DNA from: Candidatus Pelagibacter sp.
GTDB taxonomy: Bacteria; Pseudomonadota; Alphaproteobacteria; Pelagibacterales; Pelagibacteraceae
Length of the DNA: 12,586 nucleotides
Assembly: GCA_013204495.1 (NCBI GenBank)
Contig: JABMNQ010000170.1
Location: 1-12,586 of the forward strand
Reading direction: 5' to 3'
Below are positions 1-7,901 of the stretch, one piece after another (position 1 is the stretch's first letter; each line of letters starts with the position of its first letter). The notes beneath the pieces are model-generated. The model made no database searches. It was given only the letters and a program-made list of their open reading frames with translations, and was not told where the DNA came from. Position numbers and translations under genes: made by a program.

Positions 1-789
1 ACATTTAAAAGATTAGAACTTTCAGCCATTCCAATGGCAGCTGATACAGGACCTATAGGTGGAAACCTTTCTCATGAATTTATTATTTTAGCAGATACAG
101 GTGAAAGTAAAATTTTCACGGATAAAAGAGTTTTTGATTTAGATAGTGAAGGCTCAGTAATGGACAGAAAGTCTTTAGAGGATTTAAGAAAAAAATACGA
201 ACAATACTATTCTGTTGCTGATGAAAAATTTAACAAAGATGAGTTTGAAAAAAAAGTTTCTGAAGAAAATAGACTGATTGCTAAAGGCATTGAAGTAGGA
301 CACATCTTTTATTTTGGTGATAAATATTCAAAAGCTTTAAATGCAGCTATAGATCTTCCAGGTGGAGTAAAAAATTTTGTAAAAATGGGATCCTATGGAA
401 TAGGTGTTTCGAGATTAGTGGGTGCCATAATTGAAGCAAAATATGATGATAAAAATGAAATTATGAAATGGCCACTATCTGTTGCTCCATATGAGTGTGC
501 AATTATTCCAATGCTTAAAAAAAATAACTTAATAAATATTAACTTAATAAAATCTAATCAAGCATATAAATATTTAACATCTAAAAATATCGATACAATT
601 ATTGATGATACAGATGAAAATATTTCATCTAAAATTAAAAAGTTTAATTTAATTGGTGTACCATTTCAAATCATTATAGGAAATAATAGTGAGGGAGTTT
701 TATTTGAGTTTAAAGAAATTGGAAAAGATTCTAAAAAAATAGGGATTGAAGAAATAGCAAATAAAATAAACAAACTTAAATCAAATTGA
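1..789 (+). CDS. proS: Prolyl-tRNA synthetase, C-terminal part (5' end outside the window)
   Basis: This enzyme charges tRNA(Pro) with proline in the cytoplasm. The reading frame is open from base 1, so the gene begins upstream; the ATG at 34 is internal, because the codons before it already read as a ProS core (SAIPMAADTGPIGG). Visible are the class II core segment ADTGPIGGNLSHEF, then a linker of only about 60 residues, then GIEVGHIFYFGDKYS, the motif 3 region MGSYGIGVSRLVGAIIE, and a C-terminal anticodon-binding domain starting near WPLSVAPYECAIIPM. The bacterial INS editing domain (about 180 residues in E. coli ProS) would sit between the first two segments, and there is no room for it. 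This is therefore the short alphaproteobacterial form, in which proofreading of Ala-tRNA(Pro) is normally left to a free-standing YbaK/ProX-type protein. The stop overlaps the TTG start of the next gene by 3 bases, implying one transcript. Family assignment is secure. Confidence 0.95.
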   Translation, partial: TFKRLELSAIPMAADTGPIGGNLSHEFIILADTGESKIFTDKRVFDLDSEGSVMDRKSLEDLRKKYEQYYSVADEKFNKDEFEKKVSEENRLIAKGIEVGHIFYFGDKYSKALNAAIDLPGGVKNFVKMGSYGIGVSRLVGAIIEAKYDDKNEIMKWPLSVAPYECAIIPMLKKNNLININLIKSNQAYKYLTSKNIDTIIDDTDENISSKIKKFNLIGVPFQIIIGNNSEGVLFEFKEIGKDSKKIGIEEIANKINKLKSN

Positions 790-2018
790 TTTCACAATTA
801 GAAAAAGAAATTACATTTAGGTATTTAAAAACCAGAAAAAAAGATGGCTTTTTAAATATTATCTCTATCTTTTCATTTATTGGAATAAGTTTAGGTGTTG
901 CCGTTTTGATAATTGTGATGTCAGTAATGAATGGCTTTAGAACTGAACTTATTAATAAGATTGTTGGTTTTAATGCGCATGTAACAGTAAAGCCCTATGG
1001 AAATTCAATTAATATAGATAAAATTAATAATCATGAGTTAGAAAAAATTTCTGAAGACCTAGTATTTAGTAATTCTGGAGAAGCCATCATAATAAGTAAA
1101 GAATACACAAAAGGCATAGTTTTAAGAGGCTATAATCCAAAAGACTTTACCAAACTAAATGTTGTAACAAAAGGTCAATTAACTGGCGAAGCTAACAATC
1201 TTAATCAAAATAATATCTCAATAGGAAAGGAGTTAAGTTTTGATTTAGATTTAAATATTGGTGATAAAATATCAATCATGTCTCCATCTGGAATAGAAAC
1301 AATCATTGGCAATTTGCCTAAACAAGAAGTCTTTATTGTAAGTTCAATTTTTGAAAGTGGATTAGCAGACTTTGATAGTAATATAGCATTTATAAACCTC
1401 GACAAGCTTGACAATTTTTTTGATTATAAAAAAGAAGATAGAAACTTAGAAATTTATTTAAAAAATCCATCTAATATTACTGAAGTTAAAATCATAGTTC
1501 AAAAAATATTTAATGATGAATTTGTTTATACTTGGGCTGATACGAATAGGTCATTATTTTCAGCATTAAAAGTTGAGAGAAATGTTATGTTTATAATTCT
1601 GTCACTAATTATTGTTGTCGCGGCCTTTAATATAATTTCGAGTCTTACAATTTTAGTTAAAAACAAAACAAAAGATATAGCTATACTTAAATCTATTGGA
1701 GTTTTAAATAAATCGATTATTAAAATATTTTTTTTAGTAGGCGTTACAATTGGAACTACAGCTACTATATTTGGAATTTTTTTAGGCGTAATGTTCTCTT
1801 TGTATATTGAGAATATAAGAGAGTTTTTAAGTTATGCATTTAATATCAGCTTATTTCCAGAAGAAATTTATTTTTTAAGTAAAATGCCAACTGAAATAAA
1901 CCCAACTTCAATTTTGATAGTTTCTGCATGCTCAATAGGAATAACGATAATTGTTTCAATATATCCAGCAATAAAAGCCTCCAAACTTGATCCTGTACAA
2001 GGTTTAAAATATGAATAA
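786..2018 (+). CDS. lolC: Lipoprotein-releasing ABC transporter permease, LolC/LolE family
   Basis: This is the inner-membrane permease that, with LolD, extracts outer-membrane lipoproteins and passes them to the periplasmic carrier LolA. The 410 residues match the family length. There is a short cytoplasmic N-terminus with the family-typical FRYLKTRKKDGFLNIIS. One membrane segment follows at about residues 22-49, then a large periplasmic domain at about 50-265. Three C-terminal membrane segments lie at about 267-291, 312-341 and 373-396, and the tail YPAIKASKLDPVQGLKYE is characteristic. The start is TTG at 786, overlapping the proS TGA. No ATG suits the N-terminus: the next ATGs fall inside the first membrane segment. 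No Shine-Dalgarno is obvious, so translational coupling to proS is inferred. Only one permease gene is present here, so LolC, LolE or a hybrid homodimeric form (sometimes called LolF) cannot be told apart from this window. Confidence 0.93.
   Translation: MISQLEKEITFRYLKTRKKDGFLNIISIFSFIGISLGVAVLIIVMSVMNGFRTELINKIVGFNAHVTVKPYGNSINIDKINNHELEKISEDLVFSNSGEAIIISKEYTKGIVLRGYNPKDFTKLNVVTKGQLTGEANNLNQNNISIGKELSFDLDLNIGDKISIMSPSGIETIIGNLPKQEVFIVSSIFESGLADFDSNIAFINLDKLDNFFDYKKEDRNLEIYLKNPSNITEVKIIVQKIFNDEFVYTWADTNRSLFSALKVERNVMFIILSLIIVVAAFNIISSLTILVKNKTKDIAILKSIGVLNKSIIKIFFLVGVTIGTTATIFGIFLGVMFSLYIENIREFLSYAFNISLFPEEIYFLSKMPTEINPTSILIVSACSIGITIIVSIYPAIKASKLDPVQGLKYE
1999..2002 (+). promoter_or_regulatory. 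Shine-Dalgarno-like AAGG before lolD
   Basis: AAGG lies 8 bases upstream of the ATG at 2011, inside the last codons of the permease gene. It is one of the few recognisable Shine-Dalgarno-like sites in the window, since most of the other genes start directly at or across the preceding stop. It supports 2011 as the lolD start. The match is only four bases, so it could be chance. Confidence 0.4.
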
Positions 2019-2697
2019 TCTAATTTCTTTAAAAAATATTTCTAAATCTTTTTTAAATAACAAAAAAATAGCAGTATTAAAAAAAATAAATTATTCTTTT
2101 ACTCGGGGTAAAATATATTCTCTGATGGGTCCTTCTGGTTCTGGAAAGTCGACATTGCTTAATATTCTATCAATGATTGATAAACCAACTAATGGAACTT
2201 TAACAATTAGCAATAAAGTGATTAATTTTTCAGAAACAGTTAATAATGACAAAATTAGATCTAAAAAAATTGGTATAATATATCAACAAAATAATTTACT
2301 TTCAGATTTCACAGCTTTAGAAAATGTTTATTTGGCTAATTTAGCTCTCACGGATAAAAAATATGAAGCTAAAGATAGGGCTAAAATAATTATTAAAAAA
2401 ATGGGCCTAACATCAAGAGAAGATCACTATCCATCGGAATTATCTGGAGGAGAAATGCAAAGAATTGCAATTGCTAGAGCCTTAATTAATGAACCAGAGA
2501 TTATATTGGCAGATGAGCCAACTGGAAGCCTTGATCAAGCTACAGCAAAAGAGGTTTTTAGTATTCTCTATAATTTAAAGAATAAAAATAGATTAATAAT
2601 TTATGCAACTCATAATAGATTTTTTGCCAATATGGCAGATTGCAAATTAGAAATGATTGATGGTAATATAAAAACTATCAATGCCAGATTTAAATAA
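2011..2697 (+). CDS. lolD: Lipoprotein-releasing ABC transporter ATPase LolD
   Basis: This is the cytoplasmic ATPase that powers lipoprotein release by the adjacent LolC/E permease. The 228 residues match the usual LolD/MacB-type ATPase length. All nucleotide-binding elements are present and intact: Walker A GPSGSGKST at residues 40-48, a Q-loop glutamine near 93 (IIYQQNN), the ABC signature LSGGE at 144-148, Walker B IILADE at 164-169 with the catalytic glutamate, the D-loop GSLD just after, and the switch histidine H201 in YATHN. The start overlaps the permease stop by 8 bases and the end overlaps dnaE by 17 bases. Sequence alone fits the wider LolD/FtsE/MacB ATPase group; the neighbouring LolC/E permease is what makes LolD the best name. 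Confidence 0.94.
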   Translation: MNNLISLKNISKSFLNNKKIAVLKKINYSFTRGKIYSLMGPSGSGKSTLLNILSMIDKPTNGTLTISNKVINFSETVNNDKIRSKKIGIIYQQNNLLSDFTALENVYLANLALTDKKYEAKDRAKIIIKKMGLTSREDHYPSELSGGEMQRIAIARALINEPEIILADEPTGSLDQATAKEVFSILYNLKNKNRLIIYATHNRFFANMADCKLEMIDGNIKTINARFK

Positions 2698-5600
2698 TAA
2701 AGAATTTAATCATTTTAAAGTTCACACACAATATTCAATTTGTGAAGGTGCGATTAAAATTGAAAATTTAAAAAATTTTTGTAAAGAAAAAAAAATAAGT
2801 TCACTTGGTATTTCTGACACTAGAAATTTATGTGGTGCATTAGAATTTGCTGAAAATATTTCTAAAGTCGGAACTCAACCCATTATAGGTACGCAGATTA
2901 ATTTTAAGTTTGAAGACACAACTGGCTTATTGCCATTAATAGCGCTTAATGAACAGGGGTATAAGCGAATTATTGAATTATCCTCAAGATCATATTTGGA
3001 AAATGATGCATTGTCAGAACCACATTTAAATATTAAAGAATTATTTAATAATAATGAAGGTGTGGTTCTTTTATCTGGAACAATTCACGGTTTATTTGGA
3101 AAGTTATTTGAAAAAGGAAGACTTGATGAAATAGCCAAATTATATAAAAATTTATTATCAGAATTTAATGATCATTTTTATCTAGAAATACAAAGACACG
3201 GTGATCAAAATGAAATTTCATTTGAAAAATTTAATTTAGAACAATCATCCAAAATAAAAATACCCATTATAGCAACAAATGAAGTTTTTTATTTAACACA
3301 AGATATGCACGAAGCGCACGATGCACTAACTTGTATTGGTCAAAAAACCTATGTGAATGAAAAAAATAGAATTAAATACAGTGATCAACATTATTTTAAA
3401 TCTTCAGATGAGATGGCTATTTTATTCTCTGATTTGCCTGAGGCTTTAGAAAATAATCAAAATTTACCTTATAGATGTAATTTTAGGCCACAATCTTCAA
3501 AACCTGTATTACCCAATATAAGCTCTGAAAAAGATGGTAGCGCAGATGAAATATTAAAAAAAGATTCATTAAATGGACTAAAAGCAAAATTTTTAAAAGT
3601 ATTTAAAATGGAAGAAAATAAACTCAATATAGATAAAAAATTTTTGACTTATAAAGATCGTTTAGATCATGAATTAAAAATTATTATTGAAATGAAGTAC
3701 CCAAGTTACTTCTTAATTGTTTCTGATTATATTAAGTGGGCTAAAAATAATGACATACCAGTTGGCCCCGGTAGAGGTTCTGGCGCTGGATCTCTTGTTG
3801 CATGGTGCTTATCAATTACTGATGTTGATCCAATAAAATTCAACTTGATTTTTGAAAGATTTCTAAACCCAGATAGAATATCGATGCCTGACTTTGATAT
3901 AGATTTTTGTGAGGAAAAAAGAGATCTTGTTTTTAAATATTTAACTACAAAATATAAAGACAGCGTTGCCCATATAATTACATTTGGAAAATTAAAAGCA
4001 AGAATGGTTATAAGAGATGTTGGTAGAGTTTTAGGTTTACCTTATGGCTTTGTTGATAGTATCTCTAAAATGATACCCTTTGATCCTTCCAGGCCGCAAA
4101 GTTTAACAGAGTGTATAAATAATGAACCAAGACTTCAAAAACTAGTAAATGAAGATTCTCGCGTTAAAAAACTAACTGACCTTTCATTAAAACTAGAAGG
4201 ACTTAATAGGAATGTTGCAACACATGCTGCGGGCGTCGTTATAGCTGACAGAAAATTAACAGAAATAGTTCCTTTATATAAAGATGCTTCTGCAGATCTT
4301 CTATTACCCTCAACTCAATTCGACATGTATTCAGCTGAAAATGCTGGATTAATTAAATTTGATTTTTTAGGTTTAAAAACTTTAACAGTAATAAACAGAA
4401 CTCAAAAATTGATTAAAAAAAATGTTAAAGATTTCAACATTGAAGACATAAGTTTTGATGATCAAAAAGTTTTTGAGCTGCTTTCATCGGGAAACACAGT
4501 CGGGTTATTTCAAGTAGAGAGCGCTGGAATGCGCGAAGCATTACTGCAAATGAAGCCCAATCATATTGAGGATATCATTGCTTTAGTTGCTTTGTATAGA
4601 CCAGGTCCAATGAGCAATATTCCTTTATATAATGATTGTAAACATGGAAGACAAACTCCAGATTATTTACATCCCTTATTAGAAGATATTCTTAAACCCA
4701 CATATGGAGTTATAATATATCAAGAACAAGTAATGCAAATTGCTCAAAAATTATCCGGTTTTACAGCTGGTGAAGCAGATATTCTAAGAAGAGCAATGGG
4801 TAAAAAGAAAAGAGCAGAACTAGAAAAACAAAAACAAGGTTTCATAGCGGGGGCACTTAAAAATGGTATTAGCAAAGATATAGCTGCAAGTATTTTTTTT
4901 AAAATTGAACCGTTTGCCGAGTATGGTTTTAATAAAAGTCACGCAGCCGCATATGCTATAATTTCCTATCAAACAGCTTTTCTAAAAACATATTATCTTA
5001 AAGAATTTTTTGCAGCCTCAATGACTATGGATATATCAAATCAAAATAAATTAAGTGAATTTCATGAAGAGCTTAAAAGAATAAATATTAACGTTGTAAG
5101 ACCTGATATAAACAAGTGCTTTGCTGATTTTAAATTTGATGATGATAATTTTTACTATGCTTTAGGTGGAATTAAGAGTGTTGGTTTTGAAGCAATCTCC
5201 AATGTAGTTCAAGAAAGACTGATGAATGGTGCATTTAAATCAATTAATGATTTTTTAAATAGAGTTAATCCAAAGGACATTAATAAACTTCAATTAGAAG
5301 GGTTGGTTAAAGCAGGAGCTTTCGATGGTATAGAAAAAAATAGACAAGCTTTATTTAATTCAATTCCCAATTTTATTTTGAAAACTAAAAATATTCACGA
5401 AAACAAAGCTGCCAATCAAATAGATTTATTTAGTGCGGATGAAGAACAAGATAATGAAATTATCCTAAATGTTGAAGATTGGAAATTTGAAGATAGACTT
5501 TCAAGGGAGTTTGAGGCTGTTGGTTTCTTTATATCCGATCATCCATTAAATCAATTTAAGGAAATTTTTGATGATTATAAAATCGTTGACTACTTAAAGT

Positions 5601-6097
5601 TTAATTCAGAAGACAATATCAAGGATGCAAATATTGCTGCTACTCTCTTAAAGATTACAGAACGAAAAACAGCAAAAGGAAACTCATATGGTGTTATAAA
5701 ATTTACTGATTTAACAAGTGTATTTGAACTTTTTGTTTTCTCTGATATTCTTGAACTTAATAGGGAAGTCTTAATTGAAGGAAACTCTCTAATCATTACT
5801 TTAATTAAAACAATTTCTAATGATGAGAATAGATTCAATAGAATTAATGTTCAAAAAATTGCCTCTCTTAAAGATTTATTCAATAAGCCGGTTGGCGAAA
5901 TTATTTTCAATATTAAATCCATAGAAGATATCGACAAAATATCCGACTTATTGAAAGAAGAGGGAACAACTGAGATAAAAATTAATTTAGAAAATGATAA
6001 TAAAAATATTACTTTTAAACTTAAAGATAAGCGTTTTATTGATAGAAAAGCCATAAATATCCTAAGAAACAATGATATTTCAGCAATAATACAGTAA
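2681..6097 (+). CDS. dnaE: DNA polymerase III alpha subunit (replicative polymerase)
   Basis: This is the catalytic subunit of the chromosomal replicase. The 1138 residues are normal for DnaE1. An N-terminal PHP domain begins with HFKVHTQYSICEGA. Its later motif reads ISDTRNLCG, with threonine where metal-binding PHP domains usually have histidine, so PHP exonuclease activity is unlikely. The polymerase palm has VGPGRGSGAGS at 361-371, the catalytic aspartates D404 and D406 in PDFDID, and the third aspartate near D561 in IKFDFLGLKTL. The fingers segments GLFQVESAGMREAL (608-621), LYRPGPMSNIP (638-648) and YQEQVMQIAQKLSGFTAGEAD (680-700) are present. The tandem helix-hairpin-helix region is around 835-890, a beta-clamp-binding QIDLF at 913-917, and an OB-fold around 990-1060. 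The start at 2681 lies 17 bases inside lolD and has no clear Shine-Dalgarno. The next in-frame ATG would remove the PHP domain. Confidence 0.97.
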   Translation: MPDLNNKEFNHFKVHTQYSICEGAIKIENLKNFCKEKKISSLGISDTRNLCGALEFAENISKVGTQPIIGTQINFKFEDTTGLLPLIALNEQGYKRIIELSSRSYLENDALSEPHLNIKELFNNNEGVVLLSGTIHGLFGKLFEKGRLDEIAKLYKNLLSEFNDHFYLEIQRHGDQNEISFEKFNLEQSSKIKIPIIATNEVFYLTQDMHEAHDALTCIGQKTYVNEKNRIKYSDQHYFKSSDEMAILFSDLPEALENNQNLPYRCNFRPQSSKPVLPNISSEKDGSADEILKKDSLNGLKAKFLKVFKMEENKLNIDKKFLTYKDRLDHELKIIIEMKYPSYFLIVSDYIKWAKNNDIPVGPGRGSGAGSLVAWCLSITDVDPIKFNLIFERFLNPDRISMPDFDIDFCEEKRDLVFKYLTTKYKDSVAHIITFGKLKARMVIRDVGRVLGLPYGFVDSISKMIPFDPSRPQSLTECINNEPRLQKLVNEDSRVKKLTDLSLKLEGLNRNVATHAAGVVIADRKLTEIVPLYKDASADLLLPSTQFDMYSAENAGLIKFDFLGLKTLTVINRTQKLIKKNVKDFNIEDISFDDQKVFELLSSGNTVGLFQVESAGMREALLQMKPNHIEDIIALVALYRPGPMSNIPLYNDCKHGRQTPDYLHPLLEDILKPTYGVIIYQEQVMQIAQKLSGFTAGEADILRRAMGKKKRAELEKQKQGFIAGALKNGISKDIAASIFFKIEPFAEYGFNKSHAAAYAIISYQTAFLKTYYLKEFFAASMTMDISNQNKLSEFHEELKRININVVRPDINKCFADFKFDDDNFYYALGGIKSVGFEAISNVVQERLMNGAFKSINDFLNRVNPKDINKLQLEGLVKAGAFDGIEKNRQALFNSIPNFILKTKNIHENKAANQIDLFSADEEQDNEIILNVEDWKFEDRLSREFEAVGFFISDHPLNQFKEIFDDYKIVDYLKFNSEDNIKDANIAATLLKITERKTAKGNSYGVIKFTDLTSVFELFVFSDILELNREVLIEGNSLIITLIKTISNDENRFNRINVQKIASLKDLFNKPVGEIIFNIKSIEDIDKISDLLKEEGTTEIKINLENDNKNITFKLKDKRFIDRKAINILRNNDISAIIQ

Positions 6098-6104
6098 AAA
6101 AGAC

Positions 6105-6133
6105 TTGTTTGTTTTCTAAATAATTTGTAAATA
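6105..6133 (+). promoter_or_regulatory. Candidate sigma-70 promoter for the rpsB operon
   Basis: TTGTTT at 6105-6110 and TAAATA at 6128-6133 are separated by 17 bases and preceded by an A-rich tract. They would start a transcript near 6140, just before the structured leader. Both boxes are imperfect, and in DNA this AT-rich similar matches arise by chance. The best support is position: this is the only intergenic gap in the window and it precedes the rpsB leader. Read-through from dnaE remains possible. Confidence 0.3.
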
Positions 6134-6150
6134 ACTCTTAAATTAAATTA

Positions 6151-6226
6151 ACACGCACACAGTTTGTGGTTTTATACCTCCGGTCCTTAAATGGAAATTA
6201 CTGTGGTGGCTTAACCGGGAATAAAT
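6151..6226 (+). promoter_or_regulatory. Ribosomal protein S2 (rpsB) leader RNA with predicted pseudoknot
   Basis: This leader is richer in GC than its surroundings and lies directly before rpsB. Helix P1 pairs CACAGT at 6158-6163 with ACTGTG at 6200-6205, and can extend past a bulge by pairing CAC 6152-6154 with GTG 6206-6208. The P1 loop contains TCCGGT at 6179-6184, which pairs with ACCGGG at 6214-6219 outside P1 (five Watson-Crick pairs and one G-U), giving an H-type pseudoknot. A small hairpin GGT 6168-6170 with ACC 6176-6178 can stack beside it. The downstream pseudoknot strand includes GGGA at 6217-6220, six bases before the ATG and the only Shine-Dalgarno-like element for rpsB, so folding would occupy the ribosome-binding site. 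A structured cis-regulatory element before the S2 gene has been described from Candidatus Pelagibacter ubique and marine metagenomes. Autoregulation by S2 is the inferred mechanism. The pairing was worked out by hand. Confidence 0.75.
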
Positions 6227-7048
6227 ATGAAAATACCAAGTCTAACTATCCAACAACTATTAGAAGCAGGAGTTCACTTAGGTCATAAGACTTTAAGATG
6301 GAACCCAAAAATGAAAAAATACATTTTTGGAAAAAGAGACTCAATACACATTATTGATTTAACTCAAACATTAGAGCTTACAAATGTAGCTTTAGAAAAA
6401 GTTTACAACACAATTGCCAATAACGGCAAAATACTTTTTGTATCAACCAAAAAACAGGCATCTGAAGCTATTGCTGAAGTTGCAAAAGAAACTGGTCAAT
6501 ATTTTGTAAATTATAGATGGTTGGGTGGAATGCTGACTAATTGGGGAACAATTTCTGGATCTATTAAAAAAATGAAAAAATATGAAGCCGATCTTGTTGC
6601 TGAAAATAGAGGTTTTACAAAAAAAGAATTACTAAAAATGAACGTCAAAAAAGATAAACTAGAAAGAGCTCTTGGGGGAATTGCGGAAATGAAAAAAGTT
6701 CCTGATTTGGTTTTTATTATTGATACCAATTATGAATCTTTAGCTATTGCGGAGGCGTCTAAATTGGGTATTCCAATTTGTGCCATACTAGACAGCAACT
6801 CAAATCCTGATGGAATAGATTTCCCAATACCAGGAAATGATGATGCTAGAAGAGCAATTGATCTTTACTGCAATCTAGTAAAAGAAACTATTGAAAATGC
6901 AAAAAAAGCTGCACCATCAAAAATTGAAGACAAGCAAGATGTTGATGATGTTAAATTAAAAGAGCCATCTACTAAAACTGTTCAAGAAATTGATAGAGAA
7001 AAACTAGATGCTAAATTTGCCAAGAAAGATAAGGACAAATTAAACTAA
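6227..7048 (+). CDS. rpsB: Small ribosomal subunit protein S2 (uS2)
   Basis: S2 is a structural protein of the 30S subunit, bound near the mRNA exit side and needed for S1 attachment and initiation. The 273 residues include the full conserved core: [20 protein letters not shown] near the N-terminus, [13 protein letters not shown], the signature [10 protein letters not shown] at about 97-106, the [18 protein letters not shown] stretch and the closing [15 protein letters not shown]. The roughly 45 residues after position 225 are a Lys/Asp/Glu-rich tail beyond the core, so the protein is longer than the E. coli form (241 residues). The start at 6227 fits the conserved N-terminus and the leader geometry. 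The gene is first in the operon and is probably autoregulated through the upstream pseudoknot leader. It ends one base before tsf. Confidence 0.97.
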   Translation: MKIPSLTIQQLLEAGVHLGHKTLRWNPKMKKYIFGKRDSIHIIDLTQTLELTNVALEKVYNTIANNGKILFVSTKKQASEAIAEVAKETGQYFVNYRWLGGMLTNWGTISGSIKKMKKYEADLVAENRGFTKKELLKMNVKKDKLERALGGIAEMKKVPDLVFIIDTNYESLAIAEASKLGIPICAILDSNSNPDGIDFPIPGNDDARRAIDLYCNLVKETIENAKKAAPSKIEDKQDVDDVKLKEPSTKTVQEIDREKLDAKFAKKDKDKLN

Positions 7049-7049
7049 T

Positions 7050-7901
7050 ATGAGCGATATAGAGAAAGTTAAACAATTACGTGAAGCAACTGGTGCTGGA
7101 TTTAAAGATTGCAATCTTGCAATTAAAGAGTCTGGTGGAGATTTAGATAAAGCTGTTGAAATTTTAAGAGTTAAAGGAATTTCAAAAGCATCTAAAAAAA
7201 TGTCAAGAGATGCTAAAGAAGGAGTTATCGCAACTTCAGGTGATGAAAATAAAATTTCAGTTATTGAAATTAATTGTGAAACAGACTTTGTAGCAAAAAA
7301 TGATGATTTTGTTTCTTTTGCAAAAGAATTGAGTGAATTAAATAATCAATCTGAATCTGATTTGGACAAATTAAAAAAATCTAAAATGTCTAATGGTGAA
7401 ATAGTTGAGGATAGTTTAGTTGCTCTTATCGCTAAGATGGGTGAAAAAATAACAATTGGAAGAGTTAAGACATTTAATAATTCTGGATCTAAAAATTTTA
7501 ATTATTTACATACAGTGGTAAAAGATAATTTATCCAAGCTATCTGTTATTGTGTCTCTTGAGAGTAATGAGAGTTCAGATGTAATAAAAACCTTTGGAAA
7601 ACAGTTAGCAATGCATATAGCTGCATCTAACCCATTATCACTAAACTCTGATTCTATTAATAAGGATTTGTTACAAAAGGAATTGGAGCTTGTTACTGAA
7701 GAGTTAAAAAATTCTGGAAAACCAGACGATATTGTTCAAAAAATTAGCCTAAGTAAAATGAAAAAATTTAAAGAAGAAAATTCCTTATTATCTCAAGCTT
7801 GGGTAATGGAGCCTAAAAAGAAAGTTCAAGACATTGTTAACGATCTTAATATCTCCAGTTTGAAAATTAAAGATTTTTGCAGATTAAAAATTGGTGAATA
7901 A
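7050..7901 (+). CDS. tsf: Translation elongation factor Ts
   Basis: EF-Ts is the nucleotide exchange factor that regenerates EF-Tu-GTP in the cytoplasm. The 283 residues match the E. coli length. The N-terminal UBA-like domain (about 1-50) carries [19 protein letters not shown] and the [15 protein letters not shown] helix. The exchange motif follows in [14 protein letters not shown], with T78-D79-F80 in the position that disrupts the EF-Tu magnesium site. Two core domains and a helical insertion follow, then the C-terminal [20 protein letters not shown]. The ATG lies one base after the rpsB stop with no close Shine-Dalgarno, so translation is probably coupled. The gene ends exactly where frr begins. 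pyrH, which usually follows tsf in alphaproteobacteria, is not here. Confidence 0.97.
   Translation: MSDIEKVKQLREATGAGFKDCNLAIKESGGDLDKAVEILRVKGISKASKKMSRDAKEGVIATSGDENKISVIEINCETDFVAKNDDFVSFAKELSELNNQSESDLDKLKKSKMSNGEIVEDSLVALIAKMGEKITIGRVKTFNNSGSKNFNYLHTVVKDNLSKLSVIVSLESNESSDVIKTFGKQLAMHIAASNPLSLNSDSINKDLLQKELELVTEELKNSGKPDDIVQKISLSKMKKFKEENSLLSQAWVMEPKKKVQDIVNDLNISSLKIKDFCRLKIGE

Noticed and set aside
34..36. ATG at 34 as the start of proS
   Set aside because: The frame is open back to base 1 and the residues before this ATG already match the conserved ProS core, so the methionine is internal.
1205..1414. 69-codon antisense open frame within the Lol permease gene
   Set aside because: It lies entirely opposite a well-supported conserved gene, has no recognisable domain, and is expected by chance when the coding strand is AT-rich.
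5590..6072. Two antisense open frames (5590-5838 and 5851-6072) opposite the 3' end of dnaE
   Set aside because: They are shadows of the dnaE OB-fold and C-terminal coding sequence; their hydrophobic Ser/Phe/Leu composition is the mirror of Lys/Glu/Asn codons on the sense strand.
6096..6120. Possible terminator hairpin after dnaE (AAGAC around 6100-6104 with GTTTT around 6111-6115)
   Set aside because: The stem is about five weak pairs with a G-U and there is no following T-run, so an intrinsic terminator is not supported.
6511..6729. 72-codon antisense open frame in rpsB
   Set aside because: It is opposite the conserved S2 core, has low-complexity Ser/Phe composition, and no ribosome-binding site or domain.
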